From contig JACZJV010000127.1 in NCBI GenBank assembly GCA_014860355.1, forward strand, positions 1 through 60,768: a stretch of 60,768 bases of DNA, in the 5' to 3' direction. This DNA is from Burkholderiales bacterium (GTDB lineage: Bacteria; Pseudomonadota; Gammaproteobacteria; Burkholderiales; SG8-39). Position 1 is the stretch's first letter; the number at the start of each line of letters is the position of its first letter. The translations under genes and the position numbers were made by a program. Of the stretch, positions 10,307 through 18,773 are shown in pieces. Below the pieces are notes generated by a model that made no database searches, was not told the origin of the DNA, and was given only the letters and a program-made list of their open reading frames with translations.

Positions 10307-11608
10307 ATGTCTGTGTTGATCGAATCGCTGGATCGCGAGGGACGCGGCATCGCGCGTGTGGAGGGCAAGGCGATATTCATCGAAGGCGGCCTGCCCGGGG
10401 AGACGGTTTCCTACGCCTCCTACCGGCGCAAGCTCAATTACGAGCAGGCGGTTGCCACGGCGATTCATGAGCCCAGCGCGGAGCGGGAACTGCCGCGCTG
10501 CCCGCACTTCGGCGTTTGCGGCGGTTGCAGCATGCAGCACCTTGAAGTGCGTGCGCAAGTGGCGGCGAAACAGCGCGTGCTCGAAGACAGCCTGTGGCAT
10601 ATCGGCAAGCTGCGGCCGGAAGCGATGCTGCGCGCGATCTACGGCCTCGCCTGGGGCTACCGCCATCGCGCGCGGATTTCGGTGCGCCTGGTGCCGAAGA
10701 AAGGCGGGGTGCTGGTCGGTTTTCACGAAAGAAAAAGCAGCTTTGTCGCCGACATGGGGTGCTGCGAGGTCTTGCCGCGTCCGGTTTCCGACCTGCTCCT
10801 GCCTTTGCGTGCGCTGATCGCCGGATTGTCCAATCCCTCGCGCCTGCCGCAGATCGAACTTGCCGTCGGCGAAGCGGTCACGGTGCTGGTGCTGCGCATA
10901 CTCGATCCATTGAGTACGGCGGACGAGCATGCGTTGCGCGGATTCGCGGCGCAGCATGGGATCCAGTTCTGGCTGCAGCGTGCGGGGCCGGATACCGCCG
11001 AGCCCTTTTATCCGCAGGACGCGCCGCCGCTGTATTACTCCCTCCCCGAGTTCGGCGTGCAGATCCGTTTCCGTCCCACCGACTTCACCCAGGTCAATCA
11101 TCAGGTCAACCGCATTCTGGTGCGCCAGGCGATGGCCCTGCTCGACCCGCGTCCGGGCGAGCGCATCGCCGACCTGTTCTGCGGGATGGGCAACTTCAGC
11201 CTGCCCATCGCCAGCCGCGGCGCCGAGGTGTTGGGGGTGGAAGGAAATGCGGAACTGGTGCGGCGCGCCGAAGGCAACGCGCGCGAGAACGGCCTCGCCG
11301 CGCGCGCGCGCTTTCAGACCGCGAATTTGTTCGAAGCGGCGAACTGTGTGCAGTTCGGCGCGGGCGAGGGCGGCGGATTCGACAAGCTGCTGATCGACCC
11401 GCCACGCGACGGCGCGGTCGAACTGGTGAAAGCCCTGGGCGAGGGCGGTCCGCGGCGCATCGTCTACGTGTCCTGCGACCCGGCGACGCTGGCGCGCGAC
11501 GCCGAGGTGCTGGTGCAGCTCAAGGGCTACCGCCTGGTCGCCGCCGGCGTGATCAACATGTTCCCGCATACCTCGCACGTAGAGTCGATGGCATTGTTCC
11601 AGAAATAG
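10307..11608 (+). CDS. rlmD: 23S rRNA (uracil-1939-C5)-methyltransferase
   Basis: SAM-dependent RNA uridine methyltransferase with an iron-sulfur cluster. N-terminal TRAM domain ([21 protein letters not shown]), then the cluster cysteines in [13 protein letters not shown] with a later GCCEVLP cysteine, SAM-binding [12 protein letters not shown], then LIDPPRDGA and the catalytic [11 protein letters not shown] near the C-terminus. 433 residues, normal length. Last gene of the forward operon that begins with ugd or rfaE1; converges on the yccA-type gene. Confidence 0.95.
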   Translation: MSVLIESLDREGRGIARVEGKAIFIEGGLPGETVSYASYRRKLNYEQAVATAIHEPSAERELPRCPHFGVCGGCSMQHLEVRAQVAAKQRVLEDSLWHIGKLRPEAMLRAIYGLAWGYRHRARISVRLVPKKGGVLVGFHERKSSFVADMGCCEVLPRPVSDLLLPLRALIAGLSNPSRLPQIELAVGEAVTVLVLRILDPLSTADEHALRGFAAQHGIQFWLQRAGPDTAEPFYPQDAPPLYYSLPEFGVQIRFRPTDFTQVNHQVNRILVRQAMALLDPRPGERIADLFCGMGNFSLPIASRGAEVLGVEGNAELVRRAEGNARENGLAARARFQTANLFEAANCVQFGAGEGGGFDKLLIDPPRDGAVELVKALGEGGPRRIVYVSCDPATLARDAEVLVQLKGYRLVAAGVINMFPHTSHVESMALFQK

Positions 11609-11638
11609 CCGGCCGCCCATAGCCGCGGGGAGATCAAA

Positions 11639-11668
11639 TGAAAAAGGGCGGCCGCGGCCACCCTTCTT
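11639..11668 (-). terminator. Terminator for the YccA-type gene (minus strand)
   Basis: On the minus strand GGGTGGCC-GC-GGCCGCCC is followed by TTTTTC. It lies between two convergent genes and is placed to stop transcription of the minus-strand gene; forward transcripts of rlmD may also stop here. Confidence 0.7.
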
Positions 11669-11684
11669 GCAGGCGCTTCTTTAT

Positions 11685-12401
11685 CTATTCGCGGCCGCCC
11701 AGCCCCAGCAGCTGCAGCAGGGCGGAGAACAGGTTGTAAATCGAGATGTACAGCGTGAGCGTGGCCGAAACGTAATTGGTCTCGCCGCCCTGCACGATGC
11801 GGTTCACCTGCCACATGATCATGAGCGAGGAGAACAGCACGAAGGCGCCCAGTATCACCAGATAGAGTATCGGGCTTTGCATGAACATGCTGGCCACGAC
11901 GCCCAGCATGATGATTACCGCGCCCACCGTCAGGAAGCTTCCCAGCCCGCTGAAATCGCGCTTGGTGCTGGACGCGATGCCGGCCATGACGAAAAACACC
12001 GCAGCCGTGCCGCCCGCAGCCATCATCACCAGCTCGGTGCCGTTGGCGAAGCCCAGCGTACGATGCAGCAACGGTCCGAGCAGCAGCCCCAGAAACAGGG
12101 TAAAGCCGAGCAGCAGCCCCACACCCAGCGCGCTTTCCTTGTTGCGCTCGATGGCGTAGATCCAGCCGTAGAACACCGCCAGAATGGCGACGAAAGACAG
12201 CATCGGGCTGGCGCGCATGAAGCTGAGGTTGATATTGGTGCCTATGGCGGCGCCTATGGCCGTCGGAATCAGGGTAAGCGCCAGCAGCAGATAGGTATTA
12301 CGCAGCACCTTGTTTTGCTGCGAGGCGATGTCCCCCCGGGACGCGCCAGCCAGGCCGGTTCGGATGGTTCTCAGTTCAGGCTGCATTGTGTTCCTCCACA
12401 T
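11685..12401 (-). CDS. Bax inhibitor-1 / YccA family membrane protein
   Basis: 238-residue inner-membrane protein with about seven hydrophobic helices (for example TYLLLALTLIPTAIGAAIG, FVAILAVFYGWIYAI, GVGLLLGFTLFLGLLLGPLL). This length and helix pattern match the TMBIM/YccA family, whose E. coli member YccA modulates FtsH. ATG is preceded by TGGAGGAA on the minus strand. It has its own promoter (see 12467) and terminator, so it is a single-gene unit. Confidence 0.88.
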   Translation of the reverse strand: MWRNTMQPELRTIRTGLAGASRGDIASQQNKVLRNTYLLLALTLIPTAIGAAIGTNINLSFMRASPMLSFVAILAVFYGWIYAIERNKESALGVGLLLGFTLFLGLLLGPLLHRTLGFANGTELVMMAAGGTAAVFFVMAGIASSTKRDFSGLGSFLTVGAVIIMLGVVASMFMQSPILYLVILGAFVLFSSLMIMWQVNRIVQGGETNYVSATLTLYISIYNLFSALLQLLGLGGRE

Positions 12402-12466
12402 TGTTTCACTAGTGCTCGTTAGACTAAGTCAAAATCAAAAAAGTTTCAACTTCCGCATGCCTTCGT

Positions 12467-12472
12467 ATTATA
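12467..12472 (-). promoter_or_regulatory. -10 box upstream of the YccA-type gene
   Basis: A perfect TATAAT on the minus strand about 65 bp before the start codon. No good -35 hexamer is seen at 17 bp, so activation or an extended -10 may be involved. Confidence 0.5.
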
Positions 12473-12669
12473 CCGAAAGGGGGGAAGCTAAATAGCTATT
12501 ATGCAAAGTGATTTTGGGGCGAAAGCGGAAAATTCAAGTCCCCGTGGCGCAAATGCCTGTTACCTTTGTACTACTTGCGACGCCAGCGCGATCGGGGCAA
12601 CATAGCCGCTGCGCCATGCGTGCAGCGGCATAGACCGCAGCCGTAGATGTCTTGGAGGAGGAGAATGTC

Positions 12670-13722
12670 ATGAGCAGCACCACAGCTTGTCCGGGGGCGA
12701 TACGGCACGGGCGCGAGGTCTGGCGGCATCCGCCGGCCGCCGGGATACATGCGCGTCGCCGCGTGCTTGCCGCAACCGCGCTGCTGTTTGCCCTCGCTTT
12801 CCAAAGTTTCGATCTAGGCGCAGAACTGCTGTTCCGCAGCGCGGAGCAGCATGACAGCCGGCAGCAATGGTCGGATTTGCGCAAATATGCCGATCCAGCC
12901 GACACCGCTTACCCGCGCGCGCGCGCGGACGGCACGCAGATTGCGTCGGAGGAGGTGCAGGTTTTTCTCCGGGGGGACATTACGCAGAAGGACGTGTACA
13001 GCGCCAAGGTGATGGAAAGCCTGATCAAGAAGGGCAGGCAAAAGATTGCCGGTAACCTGGTAACGCTGGCCGGCAACGGTGGCGACGTCGATGCGGCCAT
13101 GGAAATGGGGCGGCTGCTGCGCAAGCTCGGCGTTTCCACGCTGGTCCCTCGGGACAGCCTATGCCTGAGTTCCTGTGTCTTCGTGTTCATGGGCGGAGAC
13201 CAGCGCAGGGTCGAAGGCCGGGTCGGGATACATCGGCCTTATTTCTCCTCTACGCGCAAAGTCGAAAATCGCCGCCAGTTTTACCGCCAGCTGCAAAAGA
13301 GGCTGCAGCAATATATTGAAGAGCTGGATTTCCCGCCTTCGTTTTACGAGGCTTTGATGGCCGTACCTTCGGAATCGATAAGTATAGTGAGCGCCGCGGA
13401 TCTGAAAAGATTCTATTTGAACGGCATGAGCCCCTCGGCCGAAGAAGAAGCAGATGCGGCGGCGGCAAGAGATCTTGGCATTTCGGTGCTCGATTACCTG
13501 CGGCAAAAAGCGCATGCGCAGCCCTGCGCCGGCGTCCTTCGCGCCGACGGCACTTGTGACGGCGAGGTGCAGAAATCGGCATGGAGCGGCGCCTCCGCCG
13601 CTTTCCCGGGTCGGCCGCAGGCGCGCGAAGGTGTGGCCACGGCCGCCGTCGGCGGCGCGCACAAGCAGCAGGCGGAGTCCGAAGACCCGGGGCCGATACT
13701 CGGCGCGACGGGCACGCGATAG
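12670..13722 (+). CDS. ClpP/crotonase-like predicted periplasmic protein
   Basis: 350 residues. A basic N-terminus followed by a hydrophobic helix (RRRVLAATALLFALAF, about residues 27-45) suggests a signal anchor. The core resembles ClpP-fold periplasmic proteins: LAGNGGDVDAAMEMGRLLR, then the nucleophile region LCLSSCVFVFMGG and RVGIHRPYF with a candidate histidine. The protease activity is inferred only. ATG 12670 is chosen because GGAGGAGGAG lies 6-7 bp upstream; an upstream TTG at 12652 is unlikely. The last 80 residues are low in complexity and Ala/Gly/Arg rich. This is the last chromosomal gene before the element. Confidence 0.7.
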   Translation: MSSTTACPGAIRHGREVWRHPPAAGIHARRRVLAATALLFALAFQSFDLGAELLFRSAEQHDSRQQWSDLRKYADPADTAYPRARADGTQIASEEVQVFLRGDITQKDVYSAKVMESLIKKGRQKIAGNLVTLAGNGGDVDAAMEMGRLLRKLGVSTLVPRDSLCLSSCVFVFMGGDQRRVEGRVGIHRPYFSSTRKVENRRQFYRQLQKRLQQYIEELDFPPSFYEALMAVPSESISIVSAADLKRFYLNGMSPSAEEEADAAAARDLGISVLDYLRQKAHAQPCAGVLRADGTCDGEVQKSAWSGASAAFPGRPQAREGVATAAVGGAHKQQAESEDPGPILGATGTR

Positions 13723-13848
13723 CTCTCTTTCCGGGTCCGGCGCCGCCGCGCGGCGCCGATTGCACCGATTTTTCATGCCGCCATGGGTAGGCCAGAGCCG
13801 GATGGTAAGATATGCCCGGTTGGGCGTTGGGCGTCGAACGCAGATTTG

Positions 13849-13887
13849 GGAAGGTTGGCCGAGTGGTTGAAGGCACCGGTCTTGAAA
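13849..13887 (+). tRNA. tRNA-Ser(UGA), 5' half interrupted by integration
   Basis: Bases 13849-13887 match the 5' half of a tRNA-Ser: acceptor strand GGAAGGT, TGGCCGAGTGG D-arm, anticodon stem and loop GGTCTTGAAA with anticodon TGA. Directly after CTTGAAA the sequence becomes unrelated and AT-rich, and no T-arm or CCA end follows. The gene is therefore split in the anticodon loop by the element that begins here. Confidence 0.9.
13881..13887 (+). other. attL core (CTTGAAA, anticodon loop of tRNA-Ser)
   Basis: The seven bases of the anticodon loop are the only sequence shared at all three junctions (13881, 56620, 60644). Crossover within an anticodon loop is common for tyrosine integrases. Confidence 0.75.
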
Positions 13888-13966
13888 GCAGATCAGTGTC
13901 TTAGTGACATTCAAATATATAAATTAAATCAAATACATCCTTTATTAAGAGTTTCTGTTTTATACT

Positions 13967-13988
13967 TACACACATCTTACACACTTTC
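13967..13988 (+). promoter_or_regulatory. Predicted integrase arm sites next to attL
   Basis: Two direct copies of TTACACAC, 11-12 bp apart, about 80 bp from the core and just before the integrase gene. The same doublet occurs near both right-hand att cores (56540, 60565) and at 56928. The position and conservation fit arm-type integrase binding sites. Confidence 0.6.
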
Positions 13989-14012
13989 GGCTAGCACCAG
14001 CGGGGGTAAGTC

Positions 14013-15266
14013 ATGATGGAAACTCACTCGTTAATGGATGGAAAACTCCACCTATACAAGCGCGAGCGAAGCCCCTATTGGCAGTGCTCCACATTCCTCG
14101 ACGGGCGCAATCATCGCATGTCCACAAAGCAAGAAAGCCTCACTGTGGCGAAGGAAGTCGCTACAGAGTGGTACATGGCGGTTTACGTGGATGCCCGCCG
14201 GAGAGGCAACGGCGAACGGACTTCTCACTTCCTGAAGAAATTCGGGCAGACGGAGATACCGCAAACGGTGACACCAAAGGCCAGGAAAGTTAGCGGCCCG
14301 ACATTTCGTGAGGCCGCCGAAAAGTTCATGGCAGAATACGAAATCATTACACAGGGACAACGTAACAAGGCTTGGACCGAACACCACAAGCTACGAATTA
14401 GAGTTCATCTAATGCCCTTCTTTGGTGACAGAGCCTTAAGCGAAATCAACGGTGGTCTATTCCAAGAGTACCGGATGCATCGCATCACCCAAGGACATAA
14501 AGGGAGAAAGCCTTCGCGCAGTACGCTTCATCATGAAACAGTAACCATGAGAATGGTTCTAAAAACCGCACAACGCCATGGCTGGATTCCAGCCGTGCCG
14601 GACATATCTGCACCCTATAAAACGTCGGGGAAAGTGACGCACCGTGCTTGGTTCTCCCCCGAAGAATACAAAGTGTTTTATGAAGCTTCCCGCGAACGCG
14701 CAAAAAATCCCCCCCTGGAACGGCACCGTTCCATTTGGGAGGATTTGCACGACTACGTGCTATTCATGGCGAACACCGGGTTACGGCCTGACGAGGCCGG
14801 ACGCCTTGAATACAGGGACGTCAAGATCGTGACGGACCAGGACTTAGGCGAACGCCTGCTTGAAATTGAAGTACGCGGGAAACGCGGCGTTGGCTACTGC
14901 AAGAGTATGCCGGGGGCAATCCTCCCCTTCCAGAGAATGCGAAAGCGTCATGAGGACGCCAAGCCCACTGATAGAATCTTCGGCAAAACGAGGAATGATC
15001 TTATCAATCAGATTTTAAACGACTGTAATCTGAAAGTTGACCGGGATGGAAATACCAGAACAGCATATAGCCTGCGTCATACCTATATCTGTCTGCGATT
15101 GATGGAGGGAGCCGATATTTATCAAATCGCCAAGAACTGCCGCACTAGCGTTGAAATGATCGAACAATTCTATGCGGCCCATCTCAAGAATACGCTTGAT
15201 GCATCCGCCATCAACGTCAGGAAGCCGAAAAAAGGGCCGCGAAAGCCGACAAAAGCGGATGAATAA
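14013..15266 (+). CDS. int: Tyrosine recombinase / phage-type integrase
   Basis: 417 residues. N-terminal part contains a core-binding SAM-like domain (about residues 95-190). The catalytic domain shows the first arginine in ANTGLRPDEAGRLEYRDV, the R-x-x-H box in YSLRHTYICLRLMEGAD, and the tyrosine nucleophile in MIEQFYAAHL near residue 388. It would integrate and excise the element at the tRNA-Ser. It starts 125 bp inside the attL core, the normal place for such a gene. GGGGGTAAG precedes the ATG. The gene appears intact. Lower GC than the host genes. Confidence 0.93.
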   Translation: MMETHSLMDGKLHLYKRERSPYWQCSTFLDGRNHRMSTKQESLTVAKEVATEWYMAVYVDARRRGNGERTSHFLKKFGQTEIPQTVTPKARKVSGPTFREAAEKFMAEYEIITQGQRNKAWTEHHKLRIRVHLMPFFGDRALSEINGGLFQEYRMHRITQGHKGRKPSRSTLHHETVTMRMVLKTAQRHGWIPAVPDISAPYKTSGKVTHRAWFSPEEYKVFYEASRERAKNPPLERHRSIWEDLHDYVLFMANTGLRPDEAGRLEYRDVKIVTDQDLGERLLEIEVRGKRGVGYCKSMPGAILPFQRMRKRHEDAKPTDRIFGKTRNDLINQILNDCNLKVDRDGNTRTAYSLRHTYICLRLMEGADIYQIAKNCRTSVEMIEQFYAAHLKNTLDASAINVRKPKKGPRKPTKADE

Positions 15267-15320
15267 GTTACATTCTTGTATTGGCCAATTTTTCCGACTA
15301 TAAATGTTCCCGATTTGATT

Positions 15321-15410
15321 GGATGGGTGGCCGAGTGGTTTAAGGCAAAGGTCTTGAAAACCTTCGTGGGGGTAACTCCACCGTGGGTTCGAATCCCACC
15401 CCATCCGCCA
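15321..15410 (+). tRNA. tRNA-Ser(UGA), complete, carried by the element
   Basis: Ninety bases with perfect 7-bp acceptor stem (GGATGGG / CCCATCC), D-arm TGGCCGAGTGG, anticodon loop CTTGAAA (TGA), long variable arm TGGGGGTAACTCCA, T-loop TTCGAATC and encoded CCA. It lies 54 bp after the integrase. It reads the same codons as the interrupted host gene and could compensate for it. Its acceptor strand differs from the 13849 half (GGAAGGT). Confidence 0.95.
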
Positions 15411-15477
15411 TTCATTTGTAGCAATGGCAAAGATATCAAAGTTGAAAAGCGCGTTAAGCGTCAGAGGAAATCGAAGC

Positions 15478-15517
15478 GTCTGCTTGGCTGCGGGGGTTCG
15501 AGTCCCCGCCGGCACCA
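15478..15517 (+). pseudogene. 3' fragment of a tRNA or tmRNA-like gene
   Basis: GGGGGTTCGAGTCCCCG followed by CCGGCACCA looks like a T-arm and acceptor 3' end with CCA, but no 5' half is present upstream and the T-stem has a mismatch. It may be a relic of another integration site. Followed by a terminator at 15539. Confidence 0.4.
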
Positions 15518-15538
15518 TCATCGCCCGGCAATAACCAG

Positions 15539-15570
15539 AGCCCCAACCGTTTCCGGTTGGGGCTTTGGCT
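15539..15570 (+). terminator. Terminator downstream of the tRNA region
   Basis: Stem AGCCCCAACCG / CGGTTGGGGCT with a 4-nt loop followed by TTGGCTTTCT. An 11-bp stem; the T-tract is weak. Confidence 0.6.
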
Positions 15571-15583
15571 TTCTGCAGATCCG

Positions 15584-15772
15584 TCAGAATTTCGGTCCGC
15601 TCATCTGGCGTGCCGCCAGCGTGCGCCTCACGATCTCGATAATCCTGAGCATCGCCGCGTATTCGGGATCGGCAACATTCATGTGTCGCAGGCTTTCAGT
15701 TGCTTTTTGGATCAAGGCGCGCAGTTCGGCGTTCGTCTTGCAGGCTAAGTTGCTTACGTTGATGAATCTCAT
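15584..15772 (-). CDS. Small hypothetical protein (62 aa)
   Basis: Family not recognised. ATG on the minus strand is preceded by CGGAGAGAGACC, a reasonable RBS. The sequence begins MRFINVSNLACKTNAELRAL and is mostly helical with a basic C-terminus (RRTLAARQMSGPKF). Similar size and charge to small accessory regulators of mobile elements, but no motif supports a function. The longer frame starting at 15805 lacks an RBS. Confidence 0.5.
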   Translation of the reverse strand: MRFINVSNLACKTNAELRALIQKATESLRHMNVADPEYAAMLRIIEIVRRTLAARQMSGPKF

Positions 15773-15977
15773 GGTCTCTCTCCGTTTTCTCTTCGGCCGC
15801 GACAATCGCGGACTTCATGCGGCTGTCGGAGCGCCGGCGATTCCGGCGTCGCATCCGCTTCGGACCGCAACGGAGAGAAGGAGCCTTCTATGAAGGCTTG
15901 CGGCGCTAAAGGGCGCCGGTGCTAAAGCTGCATCACTGAAGGACGAGATTACGGTGGCAGGAAAAGAGGGGAGGAAC

Positions 15978-16136
15978 ATGGACAAGGATCATCCAAGCCC
16001 CGCCTGCAAGAAGCCGACGGCAACTGTTCGCCTTGACAATAGATTGCTGAATGCTGCAAATATGCTGTTGCCCGGTGTCGCTATGGACACGTACGTAATA
16101 CTCAAGCAGGGCCAGCGAGCGGGTTTCGCTCAATGA
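15978..16136 (+). CDS. Small hypothetical protein (52 aa)
   Basis: Not recognised. A good RBS (GGGGAGGAAC) precedes the ATG. Residues 12-40 (ATVRLDNRLLNAANMLLPGVAMDTYVILKQG) could form a short strand and helix, as in ribbon-helix-helix regulators, but this is weak. It ends 47 bp before the HNH gene and may be co-transcribed with it. Confidence 0.5.
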   Translation: MDKDHPSPACKKPTATVRLDNRLLNAANMLLPGVAMDTYVILKQGQRAGFAQ

Positions 16137-16183
16137 GATCGAGCGGATTTTGATCTGACAGGCAATGCAAGAATGGAAAGTTC

Positions 16184-17152
16184 ATGACCTCTCTCGAAGC
16201 CAATATCAACTTCTACGAAACGCACTACGACATACTGCGGCAATGGTTCCTGCGCCCAGGCGATAAGGTCGTCCTCGGCGATAAGCAGAATCGCATCTGC
16301 CGATTTTGCGGCAGGAAGCCGCCCGAAGTGACCTTCCGCAAGGTCGCCCACGCGATACCCGAAGCACTCGGCAACAAGAGCATCGAAAGCGCCTATGAGT
16401 GCGACGACTGCAATGAAGGGTTCGGGCGAGGCATCGAGAACGATCTAGGCAACTGGTCAAAGCCAACACGCACCTTCGCCCGTATTCGTGGAAAGAGTGG
16501 CGTGCCGACCTTGAAGAAAGGGGGCGACGGGAAAGGCTGGCGCATTGAGTATGGCGCTGCGGGCTTCAACATCAGTTCGTATGAGGATGATCCGCTTTAC
16601 CAGATAGACGAAGCGAACCGGCGGATCACCTTTCAGCTCAAGCGCGATTTCTATACGCCGGTCGCGGTGCTCAAGGCGTTCATGAAGATCGGCCTGACAT
16701 TGCTCCCCGACGAAGAAATCGGAAACTTTCCGCATTTGATGAGCTGGGTGAAGTCAACCGATCACAGCCGTCGATTTGCAGACCAGTGCCCGGTGATTCG
16801 TTCATTTCAGCCAGGGCCAATGCCGAACGACTTGATCGCGGTATTTATCCTGCGGCGAAAGTCACACGTCACGAACTATCCCTATATGTTCTTGGTGCTC
16901 GGCTACGGGAACGAAGTATTCCAAGTGCAGTTGCCTTCGGAACAGCACGACCTCGCCTTAAACGGACAGTCAATTTCAATTCTTCCTTTTCCGACACCGG
17001 GTTCGCCAGACCCGGCACGATACGGTCCATGCAGGGTTCAGGTGCTGGACCTGACCGGGCGCGAAGCTGTCAAAGGAGAGGTTGTCCCGGTTCAAGTCGG
17101 CTACGATCTTGCCGTCAACAAGACGGGGCCGGACGCGGCCTCGAAAGCGTAG
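16184..17152 (+). CDS. HNH endonuclease domain protein
   Basis: 322 residues. The N-terminal third has a zinc-binding HNH module: CRFCGRKPPEVTF (C-x2-C), KVAHAIPEALGN with the first H, and YECDDCNEGFGRGIENDL with C-x2-C and the terminal N. This arrangement is known from stand-alone HNH nucleases of defence and mobile elements. The rest (residues 110-322) has no family I can name. Predicted metal-dependent DNA nuclease, possibly restriction of incoming DNA. ATG chosen; RBS AAGAATGGAAAG is mediocre. Confidence 0.75.
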   Translation: MTSLEANINFYETHYDILRQWFLRPGDKVVLGDKQNRICRFCGRKPPEVTFRKVAHAIPEALGNKSIESAYECDDCNEGFGRGIENDLGNWSKPTRTFARIRGKSGVPTLKKGGDGKGWRIEYGAAGFNISSYEDDPLYQIDEANRRITFQLKRDFYTPVAVLKAFMKIGLTLLPDEEIGNFPHLMSWVKSTDHSRRFADQCPVIRSFQPGPMPNDLIAVFILRRKSHVTNYPYMFLVLGYGNEVFQVQLPSEQHDLALNGQSISILPFPTPGSPDPARYGPCRVQVLDLTGREAVKGEVVPVQVGYDLAVNKTGPDAASKA

Positions 17153-17496
17153 TCGCGGTACGAGGCGCGGAGCGCAGCTCGCGAGCCCGACGGCGGCACG
17201 CCGGGACGCCGGGACGCCCGGTTATTCGCGTGCCATCTATCGTTCCTTTCATTCCTTCGGCGCAGGCCTCGGCGCTCCATAGGTCAGCGGCGACCGGACC
17301 CGCTATGTACTCGTTCATCCTCACGTTGCGATGAGGATGATTGGGCTCCGTCCTACTTTACCGGACATGTGCGCCCGGTTCCTCCGGGTGCTTGTGTCCG
17401 CACGTTCCGGTCATCAGCGTCCGGTGCTCAACACTTGTTCGGAGGTGTCCACAGAGGTATCGTGAGGCTATCGAATACGCGCAAGGGAGTATGACC
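17153..17496. other. Non-coding GC-rich leader before the first HTH gene
   Basis: No convincing gene. It contains short direct repeats (CGCCGGGACGCCGGGACGCC near 17200) and several C/G-rich palindromic stretches (for example GTGCGCCC...GGGTGCTTGTGT around 17368-17395). Probably promoter and leader DNA of the downstream HTH gene. Confidence 0.4.
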
Positions 17497-18006
17497 ATGG
17501 CAGACAAACAGAGCACGGCAACCGCAACGGTGATTCCGCTGCGACCGTCAGAAACGCCGAAGTCCTCCGAAAGAAAATGGGGCGCCGCCGTCATGAAGCT
17601 GGGCTTCACGGTTCTTCCGTCCCTGATCTTCCGCGCACAGGCGCGCCTTGGGTTGAGCCCGACGCACTTGGCCGTGCTGCTTCAAATCGCCGATCACTGG
17701 TGGGAGCATGAACGCAAGCCCTATCCGGGCACAAAGGCCCTCGGCGAGAGGCTGAGCTTAAGCCCGCGCCAAGTGCGGCGCCATATCGCCGACCTGGAGA
17801 AAGCAGAACTCATCAAGAGAATCGAACGCAGGGGCGCCCATCGCGGGAAGCTCACGAACCTCTACGATTTAGGCGGCCTTGTCGAAAAGCTCAAGAAACT
17901 CGAACCGGAATTCCGCGAAGTTCAGGAAATGAAGCGGAAAGTCGGCCGCCGGGGCGGACTGAATCTTAAACACAAAGCGCCCGAAGACAAGAAACCCAAA
18001 GGGTAG
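17497..18006 (+). CDS. Winged-helix (HTH_36-like) DNA-binding protein, copy 1
   Basis: 169 residues. Region 50-115 has a replication-initiator or regulator type winged helix: LGLSPTHLAVLLQIADHWW, then LGERLSLSPRQVRRHIADLE as the recognition helix, then the wing. The C-terminus is strongly basic (KRKVGRRGG, KHKAPEDKKPKG). ATG 17497 is favoured because AAGGGAG lies 7 bp upstream; ATG 17491 is too close. It is paralogous to the gene at 18394 (shared WW/WQ block, KRPFP/KPYPG, RTVRRHL/RQVRRHI). Each copy is followed by a tRNA-like RNA. Confidence 0.75.
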   Translation: MADKQSTATATVIPLRPSETPKSSERKWGAAVMKLGFTVLPSLIFRAQARLGLSPTHLAVLLQIADHWWEHERKPYPGTKALGERLSLSPRQVRRHIADLEKAELIKRIERRGAHRGKLTNLYDLGGLVEKLKKLEPEFREVQEMKRKVGRRGGLNLKHKAPEDKKPKG

Positions 18007-18066
18007 ACGCCGCCTGTCCCGGTGTGCGAACCTAATAGAAAGGGCTGAAAAAAACTAATCGAACAA

Positions 18067-18177
18067 AACGGCGTAGCTCAGCAGGATAGAGCATCCTTGC
18101 TTTCTACATACAACCCGGACCTCGACAGTTCGATTGTATGGGCAGGAAGGTCGCAGGTTCAAGTCCTGCCGCCGCTA
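18067..18177 (+). ncRNA. tRNA-Arg(UCU)-like RNA with 34-nt hairpin insert, copy 1
   Basis: The body has tRNA landmarks: CGGCG acceptor strand pairing with CGCCG, TAGCTCAGC...GAGC D-arm, AGGTC variable loop, GCAGGTTCAAGTCCTGC T-arm, no CCA. The anticodon region is enlarged: TCCTTGC-TTTCTA, then a 34-nt insert 18107-18140 beginning CATACAA and ending TTGTATG (7-bp perfect stem), then GGCAGGA. If the insert is removed a 7-nt loop TTTCTAG with anticodon TCT (Arg) and a 6-bp stem with one bulged T remain, and the insert lies at the 37/38 position. It could be a pseudo-tRNA, a regulatory tRNA mimic, or an intron-bearing tRNA. Confidence 0.6.
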
Positions 18178-18393
18178 TTTTCACTCCCCGGCAGCGCGCA
18201 AGCGCGCGCGTGCCGACTCCGTGGCCGGACGTGCAGCCCGCCCAGAAAACTCGAAATAATGGCTTTGCCGCAAACAAAAACGGCCATTATTGGCAAATGA
18301 AGTAGATTAATATTGCTGTGTCTGTTAAATTTGGAGCCAATTAATATACCGTTAGATTTAGAAGCTACTTAATAAGCTGCTAACTACTCAAAT

Positions 18394-18762
18394 ATGAACA
18401 GGCCAGAAATTTCTCAGGAACTGCGGGAGCGGTGGGGAAACACCGCAATCGCGGACGGTTTCCAGCCGGTCCCCCATCGTCTCTTGCGCCACCAGCACGA
18501 TCTCGGATTGTCCGACCCTCAAATGGTGGTGTTGCTCAACGTCCTGGATTTCTGGTGGCAAACCGAGCGCCGGCCGTTTCCGAGCGCGGCGACTATTGGC
18601 CGCAGAATTGGCGCGGCGGAGCGCACTGTCCGGCGACATCTGACCGCGCTGGAGCGAAAGGGCTATGCGACGAAAAGGAAGAGCCGGAAAGGCGACAAGA
18701 CAGAATTCGATTTTACAGGCCTCATACATCGACTGAGTACGATCGTCGAAAAGGCACTATAG
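18394..18762 (+). CDS. Winged-helix (HTH_36-like) DNA-binding protein, copy 2
   Basis: 122 residues, shorter paralogue of the 17497 protein. DLGLSDPQMVVLLNVLDFWW, then ATIGRRIGAAERTVRRHLTALERKG as the helix-turn-helix, then a basic wing (TKRKSRKGDKTEF). No catalytic motif. The stop is 11 bp before the second tRNA-like RNA. The upstream gap (18178-18393) contains an inverted repeat AATAATGG...CCATTATT at about 18256-18292 that may be its operator. A regulator or plasmid-type replication/maintenance protein is possible. Confidence 0.72.
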   Translation: MNRPEISQELRERWGNTAIADGFQPVPHRLLRHQHDLGLSDPQMVVLLNVLDFWWQTERRPFPSAATIGRRIGAAERTVRRHLTALERKGYATKRKSRKGDKTEFDFTGLIHRLSTIVEKAL

Positions 18763-18773
18763 AAGAGATCAAA

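Noticed and set aside
9389-11620. Reverse-strand 743-codon open frame opposite the exonuclease and RlmD genes
   Set aside because: Coding shadow of GC-rich genes on the plus strand; composition is His/Arg/Gln rich, typical of an antisense frame.
13967-14000. Direct repeat before the integrase as a CRISPR-like or iteron replication origin
   Set aside because: Only two copies of TTACACAC, also present beside every att core, which fits arm sites better.
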